A DNA stretch of 64,000 bases from the NCBI RefSeq assembly GCF_963675165.1, contig NC_087383.1, positions 4,308,979 through 4,372,978 on the forward strand. The letters run 5' to 3'. Below the pieces are notes generated by a model, which did no database searches, was not told the origin of the DNA, and was given only the letters and a program-made list of their open reading frames with translations. The position numbers were made by a program, and so were the translations under genes. Positions 18,198 through 28,000 of this stretch are shown piece by piece (position 1 is the first letter of the stretch; each line of letters begins with the position of its first letter). Origin of the DNA: Halichondria panicea (lineage: Eukaryota > Porifera > Demospongiae > Suberitida > Halichondriidae).

Positions 18198-18667
18198 AGC
18201 TCCACCCTCTTGCTGTGTTTTATAATACCCATTGTCAGAGGAGGCTGGAACTAGTGATTTCGCAGGAAATTCAAACTACACTGCATGCAATAGCTTTGCT
18301 CACTAGCTTATTCTACAGTCTTTTCTGATCAAAATGATATATGACAAGTAGCGATTGGTTCAACTGTTGCAGAGTTAGAGCTTGATTAGCACACTATAAG
18401 TGTTGTAAAATTTCTCCACAATTTCCTTAAATTAGAACACAGGAAATGGCACAAACCGCACATTCCAATTGAATTCCAACTGTAGGCTTTAGTTAAAGAC
18501 ATATTTCTAAGGTTGTATTGAGTTTTATAACATCAAATTTGACACACATAGAGAATAAAGACAGGAGAATCAGATTATATCATAAGAATGACAAAAGACA
18601 CAGAAATATAGATTATAAAAATGACAAAAGAAACAGAATAAAAAATGACAATAGACATGACTATGCA
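18198..18667. other. 3' flank of the transposase-like gene
   Basis: No gene seen. At 18550-18660 a loose tandem of a roughly 21-base unit ('aaaatgacaaaagacacaga' and variants) appears about four times. It is probably part of the 3' UTR or flank of the minus-strand ORF ending at 18668. Confidence 0.4.
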
Positions 18668-20380
18668 TTATAAAATCTTTAAGTCACCACAAAGTAAATC
18701 ATCTAGCAGAGGAAAAGAGAATGTTTCTTCTTCATTGTCGTATGCTACTTTAAATTGCTTAGACACAGCATCATAGGAAATCACAGTTCCACTGTACCAA
18801 ACATCAGTGCCATCAACGGTGAACAGATGTTTGACTCGCCTATACAAAAGTAGTTCGGGGTCTCTCACAAGATCACTGTGTTCAGGTACTCTTGACTGTG
18901 CATGTGTTGGTACGGGAAGAAGCAACTTAGACAGGTTGCTACACAGTTCTTGAACTGTCAAGGGCCGACGATCATGAGAAAATTGGAACAGGTGCTTTTC
19001 ATTTTGCTGACTGAGCACTTTCCGGCGAAAGTTGATCTGGGCTTTCACACCTTCTAATTTTGATTTCTTTGTCTTCATCTTACTCAACTGTAGCTGTACC
19101 TCACTACTGCTGGTCCAAAGGCCATAAGTTTGTATCTTTAGAGTTAGCTCTTCCTTGTCCTTTAGCTCCTTCTCATGTTTCTTTGACAGCTCACGTTCTC
19201 TTTGCAGAAGCAATTCCAACCTTTTTGCTTTGATTTCGTCAGTCCGTTTCCGAAAATTTTGTTTGTGGACTTTGGAGAGTTTACGAGCAGCATTCAGAAG
19301 TCTCTCTTTTTCTTCCTCACTCTTCTGTCTGAGCCAAGCAGATGTCTTGTTCTGGGAGAATAAGATCATAGACTCCAGTGCAATGTAAGTAGCGTTTGGT
19401 TTTTGACCCATGAACCTGTCGAGAAGGGCAAAATCCCGCTCTGGCATTACATTACTCAAAGGTACTGATGATGTCTGTGCCACAATGACAGGATCTGATA
19501 CAGCATGGAATTCACCTCCAGGTAAGTGGTCAGGCATTAGTCGTTCCATTGTTAGGGCAAAGCTCTTAAATAACAATTGAAGCAACTCCTGAACTAGTGC
19601 ATCATTCTCTGTCTCAGCGTACAATGCATCCATCACTTCGTCCTGAAACGATGTGGTCTCTGGGAACAAAATGGCTTCGTTGTCTAAAACACACTGAGCG
19701 TCGTCACTCCACTTTTGCATCCTGTCTCTCATCTTGGTATAGACTTCACCCATTTTCAGGATTGACAATGTAGAGGTCTGCAAGTAGCGCCAAAAAGGAC
19801 CACTAACCAACTTGTCAATTATTCCCAAAGCTTTGCACCCTGCGATATGAAGTGGTGACTTGAGGTCTTTCAGAACAGCTTGCAGGAGTAGGTTGAGATT
19901 TGCCCCATGGTATTTCAACAAGTATTCTGTCATGTGTGACTTCAAGAAGAACACTCCTGCAGCATCATAGAATAGAATGTTAAACCTATTGCCAATAAAG
20001 GAAGCTAGTGGTAGCCTTGCTATTCCATTCTGTCGTAAGAAGGTTCTGAAATGAGTGGAGCAACCAGACTGTTCAGACCCGCGGTGGTGGAATGCTTTGC
20101 ATGCTGTCCGTATGAGCCTTTGTGTTCCTGAGCTCCTCGAATTTGGGGTGCTTTCTTCCTCACTGTTTGCAGCCTCCCATACCTTTAGTGTCTCTTCTGC
20201 TGAGTCTGCTAAGGCGATCAGAAAATGTAACCCACAAAAAAAGTTATTCATCCGGGTAAGTTGTTCTTGTTCCCCACTAGTCATATCGTCCCAATTGTCC
20301 ACAATGTCAGGTAGGATACTAGCTCGGTAATCAGATAACAGAGTAGAGAAGAGCTTTTCGGCAGCATGTCGATCAGACAT
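18668..20380 (-). CDS. DDE-transposase-like protein, C-terminal ORF
   Basis: A 570-residue frame that starts 8 bases inside the preceding ORF, in another frame. It opens with MSDRHAAEKLF, followed by 'NNFFCGLHFLIALAD' (about 46-60) and a conserved-looking helical block ending in WE. Residues about 340-470 are a charged coiled coil. Residues about 515-570 look like a small Tudor/agenet-type beta domain (WYSGTVISYD...FKVAYDNEEE). Together with the upstream ORF (a TDGT motif), this resembles an RNase-H-fold transposase layout: D1 in TDGT, D2 in SDR, a C-x2-H box, then a distal acidic residue. That assignment is inference. Similar long uncharacterised proteins occur in cnidarians and sponges. It could be a domesticated gene or a decayed element; I saw no flanking terminal repeats. 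Confidence 0.65.
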   Translation of the reverse strand: MSDRHAAEKLFSTLLSDYRASILPDIVDNWDDMTSGEQEQLTRMNNFFCGLHFLIALADSAEETLKVWEAANSEEESTPNSRSSGTQRLIRTACKAFHHRGSEQSGCSTHFRTFLRQNGIARLPLASFIGNRFNILFYDAAGVFFLKSHMTEYLLKYHGANLNLLLQAVLKDLKSPLHIAGCKALGIIDKLVSGPFWRYLQTSTLSILKMGEVYTKMRDRMQKWSDDAQCVLDNEAILFPETTSFQDEVMDALYAETENDALVQELLQLLFKSFALTMERLMPDHLPGGEFHAVSDPVIVAQTSSVPLSNVMPERDFALLDRFMGQKPNATYIALESMILFSQNKTSAWLRQKSEEEKERLLNAARKLSKVHKQNFRKRTDEIKAKRLELLLQRERELSKKHEKELKDKEELTLKIQTYGLWTSSSEVQLQLSKMKTKKSKLEGVKAQINFRRKVLSQQNEKHLFQFSHDRRPLTVQELCSNLSKLLLPVPTHAQSRVPEHSDLVRDPELLLYRRVKHLFTVDGTDVWYSGTVISYDAVSKQFKVAYDNEEETFSFPLLDDLLCGDLKIL

Positions 20381-21692
20381 GGTGTTCTACTATCTTTGAT
20401 GACACGCTCGACTGCCCAATTTCCTGTCTCACAACATCTAAGTCATCAAGAATCTCTCGGAAAGTATCCAATGTTGTCTGTGCTGACCCTGAAAACACGT
20501 GTCGCAGCCCTAGAGTGTATGTTTCTTCTGAAGTGGCCAGATCAAATGTGGAAAAATGGTGGCCATGCTTGGTCGTACCATCAGTTTGTAGTGTGTAGTG
20601 CTCACCATCTTCAGAGCCCAGTTGTTCACCTAGTTGTGCTTGAGCGACTGTCAAGCACTCGAGCATCATCTGGCAGACTGCAGTTCTTTTGGGTAGACGG
20701 TCAGCTTTCTTGTGCACTAGATTTGTCAGTACACTCTCAATCACTGACCGGACATTGTTGACACCAACATTAAGCGAAAGCAATTCATAACAACAAGCAC
20801 GGACATCATTGGTGTATTTCCCCCCTTCGAATGTGACAATATTGTCTGACATCACTTCATCAACTTTGTCCTTTAGTTCAGCATTGTCATATTCAAGCTT
20901 CCTGACTTCTTCTACAAGTAGATTCTGTTTCTGTCCGTACTCTCGTTCTAGTTCATCCAGTTCCTCACAGTTTTCACCTCCACTGATTTCTGAGAACTTT
21001 GATTTCCAATAGGAAGCCCGGTGTCTCAGTCGATCAACCTTTGCCTTGAGTGAAGTCACTTGTTTGGCACTCTTAGTGGCCTGTTTCTGGAGCATGTCTA
21101 TAGCTTTCTTGTCTTTCTTGAGTTCTTGGGCCTGATCCTTAATAGTATCATCTCTCCTTTTAGTTCGCTTTTGTCCATTCCTTCGAGCAGCGTACATTTT
21201 CTGTCTTGATTGTTTTACAACATTCTTCATTTCTGCACATGATGAGCAACTACTGCCCTCACCACCAGTATCAGTGGAAACAACTTTGCCTTGTGAAACA
21301 AAGACCCGAGGTAAGGAGTATAAGTGAGCCTTAAACTCAGCAATCATGGTGACCTTGTCACTGGAGGATGGCATTTTCTTTAGGTTCATAAACTTTGCAG
21401 ACAAGCGAAGCACACTTTGCCGAATCGATTTGATGGTAGGAAATTCTTCTTGCTCGCGTTTGGCTGAAAACAAGGATGACATCCAACACCACAGCACATA
21501 GAAAGTGCAGGGCGAATTTCTGTTCATGAAGTTATACAGCTCCAAAACAAACTGGTTTGTTATATGTGATGCAGGCACATTGAGAGCTTCAATATCTGAT
21601 CCTTGGTCAGAATCATCTGCTACTGCCAAGAGACGCTCAGACGTTAGCCCCACAGACGTCAGGGTGGGGTACAGATCCTTGAAATCAGACAT
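20373..21692 (-). CDS. DDE-transposase-like protein, N-terminal ORF
   Basis: A 439-residue frame. Residues 1-110 form a helical N-terminal region. C-x2-C near 149 (CSSCAEM) could bind metal. About 160-300 is a long coiled coil rich in K, E and L. Residues about 365-380 contain LQTDGTTKHGHHF, a candidate first catalytic Asp, followed by 'YTLGLRHVFSGSAQTT'. The frame ends in EHHV-stop, and the next ORF begins at an ATG that overlaps this stop (ATGTCTGA). The two reading frames make sense as one protein interrupted by a single frameshift placed just before the SDR motif. The first codons lie inside a roughly 315-bp tandem repeat that continues upstream. Confidence 0.65.
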   Translation of the reverse strand: MSDFKDLYPTLTSVGLTSERLLAVADDSDQGSDIEALNVPASHITNQFVLELYNFMNRNSPCTFYVLWCWMSSLFSAKREQEEFPTIKSIRQSVLRLSAKFMNLKKMPSSSDKVTMIAEFKAHLYSLPRVFVSQGKVVSTDTGGEGSSCSSCAEMKNVVKQSRQKMYAARRNGQKRTKRRDDTIKDQAQELKKDKKAIDMLQKQATKSAKQVTSLKAKVDRLRHRASYWKSKFSEISGGENCEELDELEREYGQKQNLLVEEVRKLEYDNAELKDKVDEVMSDNIVTFEGGKYTNDVRACCYELLSLNVGVNNVRSVIESVLTNLVHKKADRLPKRTAVCQMMLECLTVAQAQLGEQLGSEDGEHYTLQTDGTTKHGHHFSTFDLATSEETYTLGLRHVFSGSAQTTLDTFREILDDLDVVRQEIGQSSVSSKIVEHHV

Positions 21693-22640
21693 TGGTGCCT
21701 ATATAAACAAATAGTCACATGTAAACAGACCTTTAATTGTGTAGCTGTATATACAGTGTACATTCCCAGAATGACTTAAGCATAACAGGCTATGTGTATA
21801 CATGTACCTAATGATGGTTTAACTATGTACAATTTTGCACACAGAATAAATCCAGTGTCATATAAAAACCTAGTGAAAACATTCACCAAGGGGAAAAAAT
21901 CAAGCTTACCTTGTTGATCAGCACCCTTGATAATTTAAACAACACTTGAGTCGTCTATATACAGTCTTGTGCCACAGGTACAGACCTTAGACATCGGACA
22001 TTAGTGCCTATATAACAAATAGTCACTATGTAAACAGAACTTTTATTGTCTAGCGTCAAACATGTACACTCCCAGAATGACATAAGCATAACACTGTCAG
22101 GCTACATGTATGTTTAACTACATGCATGTAAAAAGAATGAGTACCAAAATTTACCAGAATATCTCCAGTATCATATACCCACCGAGGGAAAAAAATCAAG
22201 TTTACCTCGTTAATCAGCACCTTTGATAAGCTCAGAAAGCGTTTTGAGGTATTTAAACTACACTTGAGTCTTCTACAGTTATGTGGGACGGGTGCAGATC
22301 CTTGATATCGGAAATTAGAACCTATCTAAACAAATAGTCACTATGTAAACAGACCTTTTATTGTCTAGCGTCAAATATGTACACTCCCAGAATGATTTAG
22401 GCATGCCAGGCTATGTATCTAATGATGGTTTAATTATGTATATGTGTTTCTTTCAGAAAGATAGAGTACCATTCTTTTGCATTCAGAATATCTCCACAGT
22501 TTCATATAAACATCAGGTAAAAGCGTTCACTAAGGGAAGAAACAAAGCTTACCTCGTTAATCAGCACCTTTGATAACCCCAGAAAGCGTTTTGAGGTCCT
22601 TCAACAACACTTTAAGTCCTCTACAACTTTGTGCCACGAA
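21640..22640. repeat. Three tandem copies of a ~315-bp unit spanning the ORF 5' end
   Basis: The words 'cagatccttgaaatcagaca' (21672), 'cagaccttagacatcggaca' (about 21982) and 'cagatccttgatatcggaaa' (about 22297) mark three direct units. Each is followed by matching blocks ('caaatagtcac', 'cccagaatgac', 'tcagcacctttgataa'). Unit 1 includes the start codon and first residues of the transposase-like ORF. Units 2 and 3 carry degenerate versions without the ATG. Confidence 0.8.
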
Positions 22641-22695
22641 CTGTGTTCTAATTATGCGGATAAAAATATTTCGAAAAAATTTCACTTCCGGAATG

Positions 22696-23095
22696 CACTT
22701 GACCTTAGCTAATTAAGGTCACTGATTGGATTTATCCAAACTTATCTTGCAGACTACTTCAAGCCTAGTTTTTAGTGTCTATCAGTTTAAATCGTTATTT
22801 TTCAGGGGGGGTCAAATTTTATTTTCGCCAATTTTGCTCAGAAGCAGAGATACAATCAAAAGTCTTGCTCTTGTACTAGCCTCGATATCATGAGCGGCTT
22901 ATTCTCGAGGTCACTGTGTAGCTGGCTTTGAGACATGTATCTCTGCTTCTGAGCAAAATTGGCAAAAATAAAATTTGACCCCCCCCTGAAAAATAACGTT
23001 TTAAACTGATAGACACTAAAAACTAGGCTTGAAGTAGTCTGCAAGAGAAGTTTGGATAAATCCAATTAGTGACCTTAATTAGCTAAGGTCAAGTG
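22696..23095. repeat. Foldback (palindromic) element
   Basis: Arms of about 160 bases (22696-22855 and 22935-23095) are near-perfect reverse complements around an 80-base spacer. The outer ends are 'cacttgaccttagctaatta' and its complement. No coding capacity. Probably a MITE able to form a long hairpin when transcribed. Confidence 0.88.
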
Positions 23096-24985
23096 GTTCC
23101 AGCCTCCTCTGACCCATTGTCCAGAGGAGGCGCGAAGCACTTAACCTTTGCTAATCAGGTCTCTAATTGCCGTTGTGTTAATTGCAGGCCATGCAGTCTC
23201 ATGAATTAGCCGCCCTTCCTACCTGAGGGGGGAGAGACCTTGAGAAGGGCGGCTGATTCAAGAGCCTAACCATGGGTACACAGGAGTGAACTGCTATAAA
23301 GATCTCTCTTACTTGCACTGAGGAGATATCAAACATTCAAGAGCTTCCACAACTGAAGATGTGAGATGTGGAATGCTTCTTCAGAGATATGGTGGGCACA
23401 TTTTACACTTCACACCGTCAAGTAAATTGGAGGAAAGTTCTCCCAAACGAATGGATCCCTCGTTGCCATCAATTATTACTGTTTTATCAAAATAATGCCT
23501 TCATTTGATGTACGTGTGAATATATACTACAATGTGCCAGTTGATCATCCTCCCTCACAAGTTACTGCAATATAACTGACCACAACTATTTATAAATTGG
23601 ACATTGATAATCATGAGCATTATATTCATGGCTAACAGCTATTAATACGTGTATAATTATGATGCATGTTATTGCTGCACTTGGTCGAATTTCAATAGAA
23701 ATGTATATACAACAAAAAATGACATGAGCGGGTGAATAGAACATGATTGTTCATATAGTCGTGCGAGTGTTATACAATTAAATTAATGCAGTTATTGGAA
23801 ATCGATCAACGCAAAATTAGGTTAGGCGACAACAGTACTTAATGTGTACTTCAACATTAATTTGATGGTCATACACCTTTCGTTGTTATGTTAGCAAAAA
23901 AAACCCTGGGCCCATACGGTATATACCAGTCACTGACATATTTGACCCACTTGAATGTTACAACAGTAATGTCATTCCTTATGAGGGCATCGTACACAGC
24001 ATCCCGTGCTTCCTTCACTACGTATCCAAAGGAACTGTCTACAACGCAATTGCATTTGGAGTCACAGGATTGTCAGGTTCAACATGTACTTCTATATATA
24101 GGTACAGGGACACCTTCGTCAATAAGTACACTTGCTTTTCAGAGTACTTCTGGATATAGTTTTTCCTTAATACATCCGATCACCTTGAAAGGTATGGTGT
24201 GTGACTGTTTCAGACTCTGCGTCTGAATAGTCCGGGGTTCCGTTGGCCGAAAACAAACAGCAATTCCCCTCACTATTATTACCGTCTTGTCTTGTGGATG
24301 TAGCACCTGCCACTTCCAAATAACAAACACCTTGCCGTCTTTAATTCTCAATCCATCGACATTGACCACATTGGCAATCTCAGGTGTGAATACTAATGAG
24401 GAAGAATGCTCGAGCTCATCAAAATCTTCATTTCTTGTCGTATCTTGAACTGGTTTGGCAACAACAAGATCATTTTGGAGTTGAATGAGCGTCACATGCA
24501 CATTAACTGTGTGAACGAGAATGGATTATTAAAACGTAAAACAGAGAACGACGACCACTTTCAGTCAAGTATTGAGCTGCTCCCTCCCACAGTCGAACAC
24601 AGGGCGGATGAGATTTTGGCCAGGCTTCTCAATAGCTGGCCTTTGTTGCATGTAGCATGCATGTACGGTCCACTTTATACGTATACATTGAGGCTCTTCT
24701 GCTGTGGTACATGCATGGTCCTGGATATAACTTCTTTTAATCATAGATGATGGCTTCTTATAGCTGGTTGTTTTGGAGTGTTCCCTGACATGATATTCTA
24801 TTGATGGCAAGCTCTTTGCTCCAGGCTGTCTTGCATGATGTCTTTCAGCTTGTTGGTTAGTCTCACGAATCAGCCGCCCTTCCTAGGTCTCTCACTTAGG
24901 AAGGGCGGCTAATTCATGAGACTGGCATGCAATTAACACAACGGCAATTAGAGACCCAATGGTTCATTAATTGGAGGCTACAAAG
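23096..24985. mobile_element. Segment bracketed by ~100-bp inverted repeats
   Basis: A block at 23160-23275 ('ctaattgccgttgtgttaat' ... 'gaagggcggctgattcaaga') is repeated in reverse complement at 24860-24960. Each block itself contains a small hairpin of 'agccgcccttcc' and its complement. The 1.6 kb between them holds the minus-strand exons described separately. This may be a composite element that mobilised host DNA, or two independent MITE insertions in opposite orientation. Confidence 0.55.
23880..24525 (-). CDS. Unrecognised minus-strand gene fragment, two exon candidates
   Basis: Exon candidate 1 (about 24520 down to about 24193) has an acceptor after 'cgttcacacag' and a donor AAG|gtgatc. 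It encodes roughly 110 residues with strong coding character, e.g. 'LVFTPEIANVVNVDGLRIK' and 'DGKVFVIWKWQVLHP'. Exon candidate 2 (about 24040 down to 23885) begins after 'gttgtagacag' and contains 'SFGYVVKEAREAVYDALIRN' and 'KWVKYVSDWYIPYGP'. The linking part is unclear. I do not recognise the family. The pieces are probably internal exons of a larger or truncated gene. They lie between the inverted repeats at 23.16 and 24.96 kb. Confidence 0.35.
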
Positions 24986-25093
24986 AAGAAGAAGTTTTAA
25001 TTAGTGACCTTTTGACATTGGCATACCTCCTCTGATCTACCTGTATTAGCTGTCTGATCGACCAGAGATATATATAGACCGGTATAATACAGA

Positions 25094-28000
25094 ATGAAAT
25101 TTGCTGCTAAAGGAATATATTGTGCTGTGGTCCTTTCAATTGTTGGTATGCTTACTGGATGGATATTCTTGCAAACCGTAAGTCTATAATTTAATAATAA
25201 GTTAGATATATATAGCGCTATAGAGTAAGTCGCCAAACTCCGTCAGACATCAAAGTGCGTCAGGTAAAAGGGTGTGTAACGCACAAACAAAACAAGACTG
25301 ATTCAAACTAATTACACACACTAACAGATGGCCATGGGCCTATTATCCAGCGAAAACTTGGATAGGCCAAGTCGCTTCCTGTCCGAGCAGTGATAACTTG
25401 AAAAAAACCACCGAATTTTTCGATTTTCGTCAGAACGTACCGATCGCCGTTTTTGCCAAACTACATAGCTAGAGCTAACTGACACAAGCTGAGTACAATC
25501 TAGATAGAGTGCAGTACAGAGTGGACGACCCTGCAAAGCGGAGCTACACTTGTTTCTTTGTGAGGGTTGTAAAGTGCTGAGTCAGCAATATTCTAGCTAT
25601 AAGTGCTAATATATAGCGCTTATAACTTTAGGCGCTATATACTAGCGCTTATAGCCAGAATATTGCTGACTCAGCACTTTACAACCTCACAAAGAAACAA
25701 GTGTAGCTCCGCTTTGCAGGGTTGCCTGATTCTGGGAATTGCTCCACTCTGTACTGCACTCTATATCTAGATTGTACTCAGCTTGTGTCAGTTAGCTCTA
25801 GCTGTGTAGTTTGGCAAAAACGGCGATCGGTACGTTCTGACGAAAATTGAAAAATTCGGTGGTTTTTTTCAAGTTATCACTGCTCGGACTGGAAGCAACT
25901 TGGCCTATCCAAGTTTTCGCTGGATAATAGGCCCATGGCCATCTGTTAGTGTGTGTAATTAGTTTGAATCAGTCTTGTTTTGTTTGTGCGTTACACGCCC
26001 TTTTACCTGACGCACTTTGATGTCTGACGGAGTTCGGCGACATACTCTATATAAATTAGCAACATAATAAACTTCTCTCTACCCCAGGTACGTACTAGGT
26101 TGCGTTGTATACCGTAATTACAGTCACTAACAGCACCGTCATAATTTAAGCGCCACATCATAATTTTTGAGGCCCAAAAAGAAGCGCCTACCATACCGTC
26201 CCGTAGCTACTGTAAGACCTCGATTTAAAGCGACACTTTTTAATAATTACGAAGCCAGGGGTTAGATGGGCGTGCCTGTCCCCAGCCATAAAAGGGGGGG
26301 ACAGGTTTCAGCCCTATCTAGCATTCGTTCTGCTGTTCCCGTACAAACTATGAATATAGTTAATATTAGCCGCGCCTCTAACCACAGAGCTCAGCTTGCT
26401 GCAGACAAGGGGAGGAGCTGGGAAGCCAAGGAATGTATTACGTAAGAACTATACAATCTGATTGGTGCTGAAATGTATTACGTAAGCAGTCTGCAATCTG
26501 ATTGGTGCTGCATGATTTTCTGCAGCAGAACGAATGCTAGATAGGGCTGAAACCTGTCCCCCCATTTTATGGCTGGGGACGGGCATGCCTAGTCGGGCGC
26601 CGCCGCCCTCTACCGTTTCCCGGAAGGAGGTCGGGCCTATCCACAGTTTTGTTCTGTTGTTGGAATTCCAACTGTGATGGACTAATGAGAAAAAAAGTAT
26701 GTACAGATCTAATGGAATGTACATATCTATATTTATAGACTAGAATGTGGATCAGTGGCGGATCCAAGGGGGGATCCCAGGGTGCCATGGATCCCCCCTT
26801 TCAAACTAAGCTATTGTGGCTTTACTACAGCTACCAGCTAGCTATTTATCAGTATTGTAGCTATTTATCAGTATTGTAGCTTGATTCAATGATTGTACCT
26901 GTTGTTCTGATGCATCAACTGCCAAGGAGTGTTCAGGTTAGCCTAGGTTAGCTAGTTGACTGTTCGTGGCAGAGCTAGCTAGCTCTACGCAAGTTTATTA
27001 TGGGACTTCCCCTGGGATTTTACCTAGTCACGTGTGACCGGAAGTGGGCGTAACCCCAAAAAATTTCGCGCTGCGCGCGACTTTCACTACTCACGCTGTG
27101 CACTCGTAGTTTGGAACCCCCCTTTCATATTTCCTGGATCCGCCACTGTGGATCTCAGATAAGTCTGAGTCACATGTGTTTTTTGTCAGTTCTCTCAATT
27201 TATTGATTTTGATCATGAGAGTTCTCAACGATAGACACTTAAAATATAGGCTGTTGCTAGTCTAGCCTATCAGTCTATCACATTTGGTGGCAGCGGTTTT
27301 GGAAGCAAGAAGCTCCAGTGAAACTACGAGATCGAGACTATATGACTGAACAAAGCCAGTGGACAGCAAGCACCTTGAGATCTGGAAAGACTTACAAGCA
27401 AGCAAATAAACTAGAAGATATGACATCAGAAGATGATCATGCCGAAAGGCCAGACCCAATGGCAGAGATGCTACAATTGTTGATGGAAGACCGCATGCAG
27501 AAGACACGATGAAGAAGTTGCGGAGGAGAGAAGGCAGCGTGCCGAGGAACAAATCTGTGATAAAGAATGAAGGCTGTACGAAGACGAAAGGCGAGAAATT
27601 GAGAGTCAAAGACAGATGGAACTGTTTCAAGGACTGCTCACAGGAATACACAAACAAGGAGAATCTGCAGAACGGCGGGCAGAGAAAGATAGAGATGTAT
27701 AGCTGACCAAGCTAGCAGAAACCGACGATATAGAGGCGTATACCTTACAACTTTTGAAAGGATGATGACCTCATATGAAATTCCAGCTGACCGATGGGTG
27801 TACAAGCTAGCTGACTGGACAGGCGCAGAAAGCCTATGCTGCAATGCCTACAGACGAAGCAATCGACTACGAAACAGTGAAAAAAACGATTTTGATACGA
27901 TACGATATCACGAAAGAAAGTTATCGACATCGATTCCGAACCGCAACACGAAAAACGGGCGAGAGCAGTCGAGAACTGGCTACTCGACTCAATGACCTGG

